A DNA stretch of 64,000 bases from assembly GCA_015057005.1 (NCBI GenBank), contig SVFF01000009.1:27394-91393 (forward strand), read 5' to 3'. The position numbers were made by a program, and so were the translations under genes. Shown in pieces: positions 1 to 7,575 of this stretch. The notes under the pieces were generated by a model that saw nothing but the letters and a program-made list of their open reading frames with translations, was not told where the DNA came from and did no database searches. Within the stretch, counting starts at the first letter, position 1, and every line of letters starts with the position of its first letter. The stretch is from Lachnospiraceae bacterium. GTDB lineage: Bacteria > Bacillota > Clostridia > Lachnospirales > Lachnospiraceae.

Positions 1-1317
1 GTTACATTCGCTTTTAAAGAGAAGACAAGAGTACTGTTTGGCGCCCTGTCAATGATGCATGCGGATCATTTTCACGGTATGCGCACGGACGTTATTGCGC
101 ATCTGAAAGAGATGGGTGTAAGTGTTCTGCGCTGGCCCGGTGGTAATTTTGCCGGGGAGTATCGTTGGCAGGATGGTCTTCTTCCCGTTGACATGCGTGC
201 GCCTTTGCAGGCTTATATGGAGATGGAGACACAGACCTACAGCAACGGTTATGATTTCCACGAAATCGGTACCGACGAGTTTATTGCGCTGTGTAAGGAA
301 ATTGGTGCAGAACCTTATATTACCATCAATGCTGTGTGGAATACCTCCGAAGAAAACGCTGCCTGGGTAGAATACTGCAACGGCTCTGAAGAAACCGAAT
401 ATGGCAAGATCCGCGCGGAGCGTGGTCATAAAGAACCTTACAACGTAAAATTCTGGGCGCTCGGAAACGAGATGGGCTTTGGGCATATGGAAGGCCCTAA
501 GACGCCGGAACAGTATGTGGCTCTGGTAAGACCTCATGCAAAGGCCATGCTTGCAGTGTCCCCTGATATCCAGCTGTTTGTATCAGGTCCTTATCCCAAT
601 GCCAACTGGGTAGAGCATGCGGCAATTCCCTTGTCCGATCAGGCAAGCTTCGTTTCGCTTCATCATTATGAGGAGGTATACAGAGATTATACTACCCCGG
701 AAGCCATCGAAGAAACCTGCCGTCAGCTCCTCGGCAAGCCCAAAGGGGTGCAGGAGATGATAAGGGAAATGAGAGGATTAATGGGTGACAATGCCCATAT
801 CGCTTACGATGAGTGGAACTGCTGGTATGCATGGCACCGTGCCTCTAATGTGCTGGATGGTATTTTTGCTGCCAAGATGCTGCATATGTTTATGTATGAA
901 TCCCAGACCTCCGATGTGCCTATCTGCTGCTATTTCCAGCCCGTTGGAGAAGGTGCGATAGAGGTTGATCCTACAGAGAGCAGACTGACTGCCATTGGCC
1001 AGGTATTTGCCCTGTTAAAAGATCACATGGGCGGCAATCTTTGTCAGATGGTTTCTATGGGGGAATTTAATAGTGCAGCAACCATCAAAGACGAAATCCT
1101 GACGGTTACGCTGATCAATACGGATTTGTATGATGCTAAGCCGGCAGTGATCAATATAGAGGGCAAAGTTTGCAGTGCAGAGATTTTGGAATCGGAAAGC
1201 GTACTTCCCTATACTTATTTTACAAAGAGAGATCTGGCAACAACTTCTGAAAATGGTCTGTTAAAGGCAGTATTGCCGCCGCACAGTGTTGCGAAGATTT
1301 GTGTGGCTGTGGTATAA
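1..1317 (+). CDS. Alpha-L-arabinofuranosidase, GH51 family (5' end outside window)
   Basis: Retaining enzyme that removes terminal alpha-L-arabinofuranosyl residues from arabinan or arabinoxylan fragments. The frame is open to base 1, so the true start lies upstream and the N-terminal part is missing; the internal ATG at 52 is not the start. The GH51 catalytic barrel is recognisable: WALGNEMG carries the acid/base Glu (codon at 469) and YDEWNCWY the nucleophile Glu (codon at 811). An LRWPGGNF motif lies near the left edge. A short beta-sandwich-like tail ends in VLPPHSVAKICV, as is usual for the family. No signal peptide can be judged. The family assignment is firm; the exact substrate is inferred. 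Confidence 0.93.
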   Translation, partial: VTFAFKEKTRVLFGALSMMHADHFHGMRTDVIAHLKEMGVSVLRWPGGNFAGEYRWQDGLLPVDMRAPLQAYMEMETQTYSNGYDFHEIGTDEFIALCKEIGAEPYITINAVWNTSEENAAWVEYCNGSEETEYGKIRAERGHKEPYNVKFWALGNEMGFGHMEGPKTPEQYVALVRPHAKAMLAVSPDIQLFVSGPYPNANWVEHAAIPLSDQASFVSLHHYEEVYRDYTTPEAIEETCRQLLGKPKGVQEMIREMRGLMGDNAHIAYDEWNCWYAWHRASNVLDGIFAAKMLHMFMYESQTSDVPICCYFQPVGEGAIEVDPTESRLTAIGQVFALLKDHMGGNLCQMVSMGEFNSAATIKDEILTVTLINTDLYDAKPAVINIEGKVCSAEILESESVLPYTYFTKRDLATTSENGLLKAVLPPHSVAKICVAVV

Positions 1318-1408
1318 TCTAAACAGCATCAAAGAAAATCAAGCGACGCAAAGCGGCATTTGATTTTCTGATGCGTTTAACGAGCAAACCGTCTGCGAAG
1401 CAGGCAGT

Positions 1409-1484
1409 GAGTGCGAAGCACGAGTTTGCGAGTCTACGGAGAAGGAAGCAAACGCAAGAGTGCGAAGCACGAGTTTGCGAGTCT
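1409..1484. repeat. Pair of 27-base direct repeats
   Basis: The 27 bases at 1409-1435, with core GCGAAGCACGAGTTTGCG, recur exactly at 1458-1484. They lie between the arabinofuranosidase and the next gene. The core is itself nearly palindromic (CGAAGCACGAGTTTGCG). Their role is unknown. Confidence 0.8.
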
Positions 1485-1517
1485 GTTAATCAATTCATAC
1501 AAAAGAGGGAGAATAAC

Positions 1518-1922
1518 ATGACCAAAAAAGAATTAGCAATCAGTCTGCATGATAGAGGATTTAACTGTGCACAGTCCGTTGCCTGCGCTTTTGCAGAGGA
1601 GATCGGTGTGGCAGAAGAGGTTCTGTTTGCGGCAAATGAAGGCTTTGGCCTTGGTATGGGTGCCATGGCGGGTACCTGCGGTGCTGTTTCCGGCGCCATC
1701 ATGCTGGCCGGTTTTAAGAACAGCTGCGCAGATCCTGCACAGCCCAGAACAAAGGCGTCCACCTACAAGCTGGCAGCAGAGATCACCAAGCAGTTCGCGG
1801 AGCAGAACGGTTCCCTGGTTTGCCGCGAGATTAAGGGTGTTGACACCGGTAAGGTGCTGAGAAGCTGCCCTGACTGCATTATGGATGCAGTAGAGATCGC
1901 AGAGAAAGTGCTGGGACTGTAA
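1518..1922 (+). CDS. C_GCAxxG_C_C family protein
   Basis: Small protein (134 residues) of the cysteine-rich C_GCAxxG_C_C family. The biochemical role is not established; a redox or metal-binding role is usually suspected from the conserved cysteines. Visible motifs are FNCAQSV near residue 14, GTCGAVSGA in the middle, SLVCREIKG, and CPDCIMDA near the end, which fits the family well. The start at 1518 is chosen because GAGGGAGAA lies just before it. The open frame continues upstream through the 27-base repeats, but that part does not look like the family. It is probably a single-gene unit ended by the terminator at 1969. Confidence 0.85.
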   Translation: MTKKELAISLHDRGFNCAQSVACAFAEEIGVAEEVLFAANEGFGLGMGAMAGTCGAVSGAIMLAGFKNSCADPAQPRTKASTYKLAAEITKQFAEQNGSLVCREIKGVDTGKVLRSCPDCIMDAVEIAEKVLGL

Positions 1923-1968
1923 GAGTTATTGCAAATGAGCGAAGGCTGCTGAAAAAAGTCATAAAGAA

Positions 1969-2010
1969 ATGCTACGGTGATACCCTAAAAGGTAACATCG
2001 TAGCATTTTT
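1969..2010. terminator. Bidirectional rho-independent terminator
   Basis: A stem beginning ATGCTACG pairs with CGTAGCAT and is followed by a T-run on the plus strand, with an A-run on the left. It lies between the convergent C_GCAxxG_C_C gene and sdpI, so it can end both. Confidence 0.85.
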
Positions 2011-2016
2011 GTTGTT

Positions 2017-2649
2017 TTATACACCTTTGCGGTAGAGCATATAAGAGTAGACAAACGGCACCAATACCATCAAAAGAGCGGTGGGAAGGATGATCCAGGT
2101 AAGGCTGAAGAAACCTGTAAACAGGATGATAAGGCCGCATACCACCCAGAGCCTTCCGGCCAGACGGTGGGTTCTGTTCCAGTTTTCTTCACTGTCCAGA
2201 GTCCAGGGAACCTTGATGCCGATGGTGTAGTTTTGCTTGCATTTGGGCAGGTAATTGCCGATGATGGTAAACAGAAGACCCAGGATCACGGGCAATACCA
2301 TTTCTATCCTGACTTCTTTGCCCAGAGCAGCTGCGTAAGTGAGTGCATGCATTACAACGGACAAAACAGGGATGAACCAAAAGATCATGTGCAGGATCTT
2401 TTCGGGATGAGCAGCTTTTTTGGGATCAGCTGAGGTGGCAATTACACAAAGCCATTGAGCACCCAAAAGAATCAGGGGCAGGCAAAATACAGCAAAGGGT
2501 TTGCTGCTCCAGCCGTCGATCTCACCTGCAGCGTTCCAATGGGTAGGCATTTGCTCGGGAAGCTGATTCCAGAGAAAAAGGCCTGCCAATATGGGAAGCA
2601 GAGTGATGAGGGAGGTAATAATCAATATTTTCAGATTTTTCTTAATCAT
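2017..2649 (-). CDS. SdpI family membrane protein (DUF1648 plus SdpI domain)
   Basis: Multi-pass membrane protein of the SdpI family. In Bacillus subtilis SdpI protects against the SdpC toxin and signals to the repressor SdpR. An N-terminal DUF1648 region (helix near residues 8-26, then LPEQMPTHWNAAGEIDGWSS) is followed by about five more hydrophobic helices, with the family motif IGIKVPWTL and an N...TH pattern after it. The start is set at 2649, where AAGGAGAA precedes ATG and the ATG overlaps the stop of the upstream repressor by four bases (ATGA). This implies translational coupling. No SdpC-like toxin gene is seen nearby, so the signal is unknown. Confidence 0.9.
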   Translation of the reverse strand: MIKKNLKILIITSLITLLPILAGLFLWNQLPEQMPTHWNAAGEIDGWSSKPFAVFCLPLILLGAQWLCVIATSADPKKAAHPEKILHMIFWFIPVLSVVMHALTYAAALGKEVRIEMVLPVILGLLFTIIGNYLPKCKQNYTIGIKVPWTLDSEENWNRTHRLAGRLWVVCGLIILFTGFFSLTWIILPTALLMVLVPFVYSYMLYRKGV

Positions 2650-2915
2650 TTTTCTTCTCCTTTCAGGCCCTTGAGCCACAGCAAAACTTCCTCTAAAACG
2701 GAAGCGTTCAGTTCATAAAAAATAAATTTGCCCTCTTTGGTATCACGGATCAAATCTGCTTCCTTCAGCACGGAAAGGTGTTTGGAAACAGCAGCGCCGC
2801 TGACTGGGAACTTTTCTGAGATCTCACCGGCAGAAAGCCGGCCGGATTTCAGTTGTTCCAAGATTTCCCGGCGGATAGGATCGGACAGGGCTTTTAATGT
2901 GTTTTGTATTCCCAT
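2646..2915 (-). CDS. ArsR family repressor, SdpR-like
   Basis: Winged-helix repressor of 89 residues. It fits the SdpR branch of ArsR: MGIQNTLKALSDPIRREILE, then the recognition helix region VSGAAVSKHLSVLKEADLI and a wing ending GKFIFYEL. No metal-binding CxC is present, so it is unlikely to be a metal sensor. The start at 2915 is chosen because a perfect AAGGAGG lies eight bases upstream. An ATG at 2933 lies inside the operator and has no ribosome site. The gene overlaps sdpI by four bases. By analogy SdpI would sequester this repressor at the membrane; this is an inference. Confidence 0.88.
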   Translation of the reverse strand: MGIQNTLKALSDPIRREILEQLKSGRLSAGEISEKFPVSGAAVSKHLSVLKEADLIRDTKEGKFIFYELNASVLEEVLLWLKGLKGEEK

Positions 2916-2931
2916 AATAGGACCCTCCTTC

Positions 2932-3007
2932 ATTTAACCTTTTGGTTAAATATAGAATAACATAACAAAAAGTACCTGTCAATGCATATTTAACCATTTG
3001 GTTAAAT
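2932..3007 (-). promoter_or_regulatory. sdpR-sdpI promoter flanked by two identical operators
   Basis: Two perfect palindromes, ATTTAACC-N4-GGTTAAAT, lie at 2932-2951 and 2988-3007, with centres 56 bases apart. Between them on the minus strand is a strong promoter: TTGACA at 2977-2982, a 17-base spacer and TATTCT at 2954-2959. One operator covers the start region and the other sits just upstream of the -35 box. This suggests autoregulation by the ArsR-type repressor, possibly by looping or cooperative binding. Confidence 0.85.
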
Positions 3008-3038
3008 GTATGCTGGCAGGTACTGATTGTGCTAAATA

Positions 3039-4289
3039 TTATTCGTTTCCAGTTTTTGAAAAATATCTCTTCATAAACAGCAGCAGGAAAGTGCCCAGGA
3101 TGGGGAAGAATGCTGCGGTGAACATGCCGGTTTTCATACCCAACTGTTCTGTGGTTAGGGCGAGTGCGGGGGCCATTTCAGCGGCCCAGCTGCTGGCAGC
3201 CACTTTGTCTACGATAATGCCCAGCATCTGAGGTGCCAGGGAGGCACCGAAATCACCGCCTGCAGCCATCAGTGCGTAAGCAGCCACGCCCACATGGGGA
3301 ATCTTTTCTTCCATCAGGATTAAAGTACCGGGCCACAGCATGGAGGTGAAGCATCCGGTGAAGATACAGGCCAGGAATCCGAGAAGCGTATTCCGGGAAA
3401 GGCCGATCACCAGGTAGCAGCTGGCTGCGCCGATCATGCCTACCAGCAGTACATTGGAAATATTGCCGCCTTTCTTGCCGTACCAGGTTCTGACTGCACC
3501 CAGAAGGATGGCAAATAGTGCCATGCCGAAAATGTCGCCCATGGCCTTGGGAATCTGCAAAGCGTTTTCCATGTAACCGGAGATCCAGTTGGACATGGTG
3601 TTCTCCGCGCAGCTGCCCAGGAAGATGCAGGCGATGCAAAGGGCCAGGCCGATATTTTTCTTCGCAGAAACGGAAGAACCCACCGCGTGGGAAAGATTCA
3701 TCTCGGGCATGGGGGAGGTGGCAAAAAGGTAAGAAGCCACCAGAGGGAACAGCGCCAGCAGGACCACCAGGAACATCCAGTTCTCACGGCCGAAAATGCT
3801 TAAGAATACGGTACTGATCACTACCATGACCAGTACGCCCCAAGCATATAAGGAATGCAGCATGCTCATATCCTTTTCGGGATGTTTGGAAGGGATAGCT
3901 GCCACAAGAGGACTTAGCAGCACTTCACTTAAACCTGCGGATACAGAAAATATAATGGTACCCACTACCAATCCCAGATAAGCAATATTAGGGAAAAAGG
4001 ACGGGATCAGCGCGTAGATCAAAAGGCCTATAGAGGTCAAAAGAGGCATGATCTTTACAGTAGTATGTATGTTAAAATATTTCGCAAAGAAGCTGAAGAT
4101 CAGGTCAATGGTCAGCTGGGTACAGAAATTGATCAATACCAGGGTACCCAGTAATGTATAGGAAATACCGTACATTTCCCGAAAAGTCACAAACAGAATG
4201 GGGGGCACACTGAATACGGACGCCATGGAAAGGTAGGCGTAAAAACAGGACAAGCGGGTCCTATTGAAATTAGGGGATTTTGCAGTCAT
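3039..4289 (-). CDS. MFS transporter
   Basis: Twelve-helix major facilitator superfamily permease of about 416 residues. The helices are evident as hydrophobic blocks throughout, with a long central cytoplasmic loop (MPEMNLSHAVGSSVSAKKN). The late region GVAAYALMAAGGDFGASLAPQ resembles sugar- or nucleoside-type MFS proteins such as the FucP-like group, but the substrate cannot be read from sequence. The start at 4289 is chosen because GGAG lies six bases upstream. The ATG at 4316 has no ribosome site. It is transcribed alone, away from the AT-rich island. Confidence 0.85.
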   Translation of the reverse strand: MTAKSPNFNRTRLSCFYAYLSMASVFSVPPILFVTFREMYGISYTLLGTLVLINFCTQLTIDLIFSFFAKYFNIHTTVKIMPLLTSIGLLIYALIPSFFPNIAYLGLVVGTIIFSVSAGLSEVLLSPLVAAIPSKHPEKDMSMLHSLYAWGVLVMVVISTVFLSIFGRENWMFLVVLLALFPLVASYLFATSPMPEMNLSHAVGSSVSAKKNIGLALCIACIFLGSCAENTMSNWISGYMENALQIPKAMGDIFGMALFAILLGAVRTWYGKKGGNISNVLLVGMIGAASCYLVIGLSRNTLLGFLACIFTGCFTSMLWPGTLILMEEKIPHVGVAAYALMAAGGDFGASLAPQMLGIIVDKVAASSWAAEMAPALALTTEQLGMKTGMFTAAFFPILGTFLLLFMKRYFSKTGNE

Positions 4290-4560
4290 TTTTTTCTCCA
4301 ATCTTGTTTTAAGCATAAATGTTACTATACAAAGTTACCATACAAAAAATGGAAAGTAAATCCCTAAGTGTTGTGTGCAGTGTGTTTGCGAATTTGCGAG
4401 CAATAGATAATTTTAAGGAGCTACTATTTTTGGCGACTTGATTATGTTATAATTAGTCAGACAAACATGAATTGATCGCACAAATTTATTGTAAAAAATT
4501 ATTGTACTACAAAAGTAGACTGTTCATTGACAAAAGTGGACTTCTGTGTCTAAAAGTATT

Positions 4561-4596
4561 GCCAGCTCAGAATCATTCTTCCGAGCTGGCTTTTTT
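4561..4596 (+). terminator. Orphan rho-independent terminator
   Basis: GCCAGCTC at 4561-4568 pairs with GAGCTGGC at 4583-4590 and is followed by six T. No gene on the plus strand feeds into it, so it may be left from a deleted gene or act on a short untranslated transcript. Confidence 0.75.
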
Positions 4597-4708
4597 CTTC
4601 TTGACGAACTTTGGTTCCTCGCTCAGTACCCTCTTTGAAAATGTGTCTCTGTTTTCTAAATCCCCATTTATATATTTTTGCAATAGTGTAAATGGAAGTG
4701 TAATAGAC

Positions 4709-4737
4709 TAGACAAGTGACTATAAATATAGTAAAAT
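4709..4737 (+). promoter_or_regulatory. Promoter of the BlaI-M56 operon with a spacer dyad
   Basis: TAGACA (4709-4714), a 17-base spacer and TAAAAT (4732-4737) lie about 50 bases before the repressor gene. The spacer contains the perfect dyad ACTATA-AA-TATAGT (4719-4732). Its size and position fit a BlaI-type operator, although the half-site is not the classical TACA. Confidence 0.6.
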
Positions 4738-4789
4738 AGAATTGTCAGAAAATACAACAATATGATGAATATAACAGAAAAGAGGATTT

Positions 4790-5185
4790 ATGGAACGATT
4801 TTATGAAGATGAAAAGAATTTAACTGCTAGTGAGACTACAATTATGAAAGCTATTTGGGATGAAGAGTCTGACATTTCCATTCCTGATTTAATTGAAAAA
4901 TTACGTGTGGTATATGGGAAAGACTATGCCAGAACTACAGTAGGGACTTTTTTGCTGAAATTATCGGAGAAAGGTTTTGTCAAGACATATCGTAAAGGGA
5001 AAATATCTTTTGCGCATGCGGTCAAAAATGAGGAGGAGTACAAGACAAAGTTGTTGTGCGAGGAGACTGATTTCTGGTTTAAGGGAAGTGTGTCAGCACT
5101 GATTTCTGCGCTGTGCAGTGAAAAAAAATTAACCAAAGAAGAAATTTGCGAGATAAGGAGTATGCTTGATGACACCGGGGTTTAG
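4790..5185 (+). CDS. BlaI/MecI/CopY family transcriptional repressor
   Basis: Penicillinase-repressor family winged-helix protein, 131 residues. The N-terminal DNA-binding part is clear: LTASETTIMKAIWDEE, then ARTTVGTFLLKLSEKGFVKTYRKG as recognition helix and wing. The C-terminal half is the dimerisation region, where family members are cleaved by their M56 partner. AGAGGA precedes the ATG. The gene overlaps the following M56 gene by 17 bases, so the two form a sensor-repressor pair. The targets are probably this operon and perhaps the exported proteins downstream. No beta-lactamase is found nearby. Confidence 0.92.
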   Translation: MERFYEDEKNLTASETTIMKAIWDEESDISIPDLIEKLRVVYGKDYARTTVGTFLLKLSEKGFVKTYRKGKISFAHAVKNEEEYKTKLLCEETDFWFKGSVSALISALCSEKKLTKEEICEIRSMLDDTGV

Positions 5186-6569
5186 TACGGTACAAATGAC
5201 ACCTAATGTATTATTGATTAATTTAGCTATGTTATTTTTTACTACTACACTTGTTGGTGGTATCATGACAGTATTATGGCAAGGAATTGGTAAATTGTTG
5301 GAAAGAGTCGGATTTATCAATATTACCTTTGAATTGCTGAAAATGGCTGCATTCTTTTACTGCTTTCCAATGGTCTATGTGTTTTTGAAAATATTTGAGA
5401 AAGAACTGGGTAGAGGATATTTGTTTGGTCCAACAGAAATAATCCTTTCCATTTCGAAAGTTTTTTTACTGACATATTGTTTGGGAATACTGATCATGCT
5501 GGCTTATATACTGCATGCTACCATAAAACTTAAGAAAAAATATGCGGATTTGTTTCCCTGTGATAAGAAGACACAAGAAATATTTGATGATGTATTAAAG
5601 GCACTTAATGAAAGAAAGAATAACAGGTTTTCCAAATTGCAGCTACGGCAGTCTTATCGAGCATCGGTACCTTGTATCACAGGGATTCTGCACCCGACTA
5701 TTATATTGCCGGTTGTAAAGTATTCTGAAGAAGAATTAACGTATATTCTGATGCATGAAGCGATGCACTATAAGCAGAACGATGTTTTGTTAAAAAGAGT
5801 AGCAATTTTGGTATGTGCTTTTCATTTTTATAATCCCTTAGCATGGATGCTTCTAGTAAACATTCAAAAGTGTAGTGAATATGCCTGCGATGATAAAGTC
5901 TGTCGGCATAAGAGGAATATACAGGAGTATTTCGAAGTGTTGATGAGTGTTGCAGCGGGAGAAAGGATGCATTCCCGATTCGCTTCCCATTTGGTAGAAG
6001 ACCGGCACGAACTGGTTAAAAGGGCAAATAAAGTAAAAAAACTATATGGGAAGAAGTGCTCAAAAGTAAGTGCTGCCATCATCCTGTGTGGTGCATTTAT
6101 CTTGAGTTCTATGACCGTGTGCGTAACAACACTGGTGAGTGCAGAGCAGTATATACTATTAAAACGTAAGACGGTAGTGGAGATTGAAGTAGAACATATA
6201 GATTATGAGGAATATGCGGAAATTGGGGATGCGGAAGATATACAGGTTGTCGAAGGGGAAGTAGAACGTTTTCACGGTTGTCAGTACAGCATAAATTGGA
6301 AAATGGACGGGAAGACACAAAAAATAACTCCTATTATGAAGTGTAATCAGAATGATTTGATGCCATTATCTATAGATGTAGTGCCAAATGATGTAAATAT
6401 CAAGATGGGTATCAAAGATTTTTCCGGTAAAAAGTGTTACGTAACTGGTAACGGTAACGTGGAGAAGGTCTTTGTAGTAGATGATGCTAATGATTATTGT
6501 TTCTTTGTAGAGAATAACAGTGACGCGATAATAACAGTAACCGGTGGCTATTTGTCACCAGATGAATGA
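5169..6569 (+). CDS. M56 family membrane metalloprotease (BlaR1-like) with an unrecognised sensor domain
   Basis: BlaR1/MecR1-type signalling protease of about 466 residues. Helices lie near residues 13-36, 54-76, 93-117, 210-230 and 305-328. The zinc protease motif HEAMHYKQND lies between helices 3 and 4 on the cytoplasmic side (HEXXH near 196-200), followed by CDDKVCR. After the last helix there are only about 135 extracytoplasmic residues. They contain no SxxK or KTG motif and are far too short for the usual penicillin-binding sensor, so a different signal is likely. The start at 5169 has AAGGAG nine bases upstream. The blaI-type repressor immediately before it is the expected substrate. 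Confidence 0.88.
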   Translation: MTPGFSTVQMTPNVLLINLAMLFFTTTLVGGIMTVLWQGIGKLLERVGFINITFELLKMAAFFYCFPMVYVFLKIFEKELGRGYLFGPTEIILSISKVFLLTYCLGILIMLAYILHATIKLKKKYADLFPCDKKTQEIFDDVLKALNERKNNRFSKLQLRQSYRASVPCITGILHPTIILPVVKYSEEELTYILMHEAMHYKQNDVLLKRVAILVCAFHFYNPLAWMLLVNIQKCSEYACDDKVCRHKRNIQEYFEVLMSVAAGERMHSRFASHLVEDRHELVKRANKVKKLYGKKCSKVSAAIILCGAFILSSMTVCVTTLVSAEQYILLKRKTVVEIEVEHIDYEEYAEIGDAEDIQVVEGEVERFHGCQYSINWKMDGKTQKITPIMKCNQNDLMPLSIDVVPNDVNIKMGIKDFSGKKCYVTGNGNVEKVFVVDDANDYCFFVENNSDAIITVTGGYLSPDE

Positions 6570-6751
6570 AACATGTTACAGAATTGGATATTTATGAGGT
6601 GTATCTTAAGTATTCATTTCCTAAATTTGGAGCTTGTCTATAAGCAGTAGGAGGTGCTACTAACAAAGAAGACGTTATATTACTTGAAGTATCAGATAGT
6701 CAAAAGAAGTATGTCATTTTAAACTGTAAATACGACATTTTGCCCCGTTAA
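6566..6751 (+). pseudogene. Small open frame split by one stop codon
   Basis: An ATG at 6566 overlaps the M56 stop as ATGA. The frame reads 25 codons to a TAA at 6641, then continues without another stop for 35 codons to 6749. The second half (EDVILLEVSDSQKKYVILNC) looks like real protein. This is either a small gene broken by a nonsense change or two tiny genes. No family is recognised. Confidence 0.4.
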
Positions 6752-6778
6752 AATGACGTTTAACGGAATATTTTTTTT
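6745..6778 (+). terminator. Rho-independent terminator of the BlaI-M56 operon
   Basis: CCGTTAAA at 6745-6752 pairs with TTTAACGG at 6759-6766, followed by AATA and eight T. Confidence 0.85.
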
Positions 6779-6844
6779 CAATTTCTTTTGGATAGGTATA
6801 ATATAATTGTAAAAGATGAAATTGCATTGAGAGGAGTGATGTGT

Positions 6845-7378
6845 ATGAAGAAGAATTATAAATGGATACTTATTTTATTAGCCGCTGTTTTTGTGGTTGG
6901 TGGATTTGTTTTGGTGTTGAAAGGCGAAAAAGATCGCGAACTTATATTAGCGGATTTTAAGTATGGTGAGGAATATCAGTTTGGTGCGCTTGATTGGAAC
7001 ACACCATTAGAAAAAGTTGAGGATTTTTTGGACTGTTCATTAGAAATAGAACCTGCTATGACACCTGCCCCTGCAGGATATGCTTTTTATCGTTTTGTTG
7101 ATACAACATATGTTTTAGACGGAAATATTACCAATGCATTTGTTGAATTCTATGAAGATGGTTTATCAATGATAGAGTTTTACGTTAAACCTGAGAATAC
7201 GAACACTTTTCTGGAAGAAATTGTCGTGGTGTGCCGGGAAAATTTCGGACAGGAAACTCGTTTTATGGAAAACAATGGTTTTGTTGGCTATCAGTGGAAA
7301 ACAGATAAGTCAATGCTTCAGATTGACTGCTCTGATTCAACAATTCACATTTCTGTCGGAACACTTGAGATATACTGA
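6845..7378 (+). CDS. Exported protein A1 of a duplicated two-gene cassette (unknown function)
   Basis: Protein of 177 residues with an N-terminal membrane segment (residues 5-25, no lipobox) and an extracytoplasmic domain. No known family is recognised. The domain reads YQFG..W near residue 45, a central TPAPAGYAFYRF, a beta-rich stretch, and a C-terminal VGYQWKTDKSMLQIDCSDST. The same pattern appears in the broken copy at 55311-55747 and in the fragment at 8581-8694. The start at 6845 is eight bases after GAGGAG; the ATG at 6839 is too close to it. An extended -10 (GGTATAAT) lies at 6795-6802. It is followed by protein B1. Confidence 0.75.
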   Translation: MKKNYKWILILLAAVFVVGGFVLVLKGEKDRELILADFKYGEEYQFGALDWNTPLEKVEDFLDCSLEIEPAMTPAPAGYAFYRFVDTTYVLDGNITNAFVEFYEDGLSMIEFYVKPENTNTFLEEIVVVCRENFGQETRFMENNGFVGYQWKTDKSMLQIDCSDSTIHISVGTLEIY

Positions 7379-7412
7379 ATCTAAGAATCCTTTATTTGAC
7401 GAAGAAACACAG

Positions 7413-7541
7413 ATGATTTCAGAACATGTTGCGAAAGTGAAAGAAATATTTAAGGGACATGAGTATCTTTTTTTGAAAAGTTGTTATGGAATATTAGACG
7501 AATTGTTTATAAAGCTTGAAGTTGCATTAATGAACATTTAA
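7413..7541 (+). CDS. Small possible gene or gene tail, 42 residues
   Basis: The frame is open from within the end of A1 to 7541. The stretch MISEHVAKVKEIFKGHEYLF onward is amphipathic and looks like a real protein tail. There is no good ribosome site before the ATG at 7413. It is probably the remnant of a gene lost between A1 and B1. Confidence 0.25.
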   Translation: MISEHVAKVKEIFKGHEYLFLKSCYGILDELFIKLEVALMNI

Positions 7542-7575
7542 GGATTTGCGCAACTCACATCGGGGAGGGAAATAA

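Larger units (their letters stand above)
4317..4789. other. AT-rich intergenic region
   Basis: No convincing gene is present. The stretch holds a CTAC-AAAA-GTAG dyad at 4507-4518, an isolated terminator hairpin at 4561 and the blaI-type promoter at 4709. It marks the left edge of the AT-rich accessory stretch. Confidence 0.6.
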
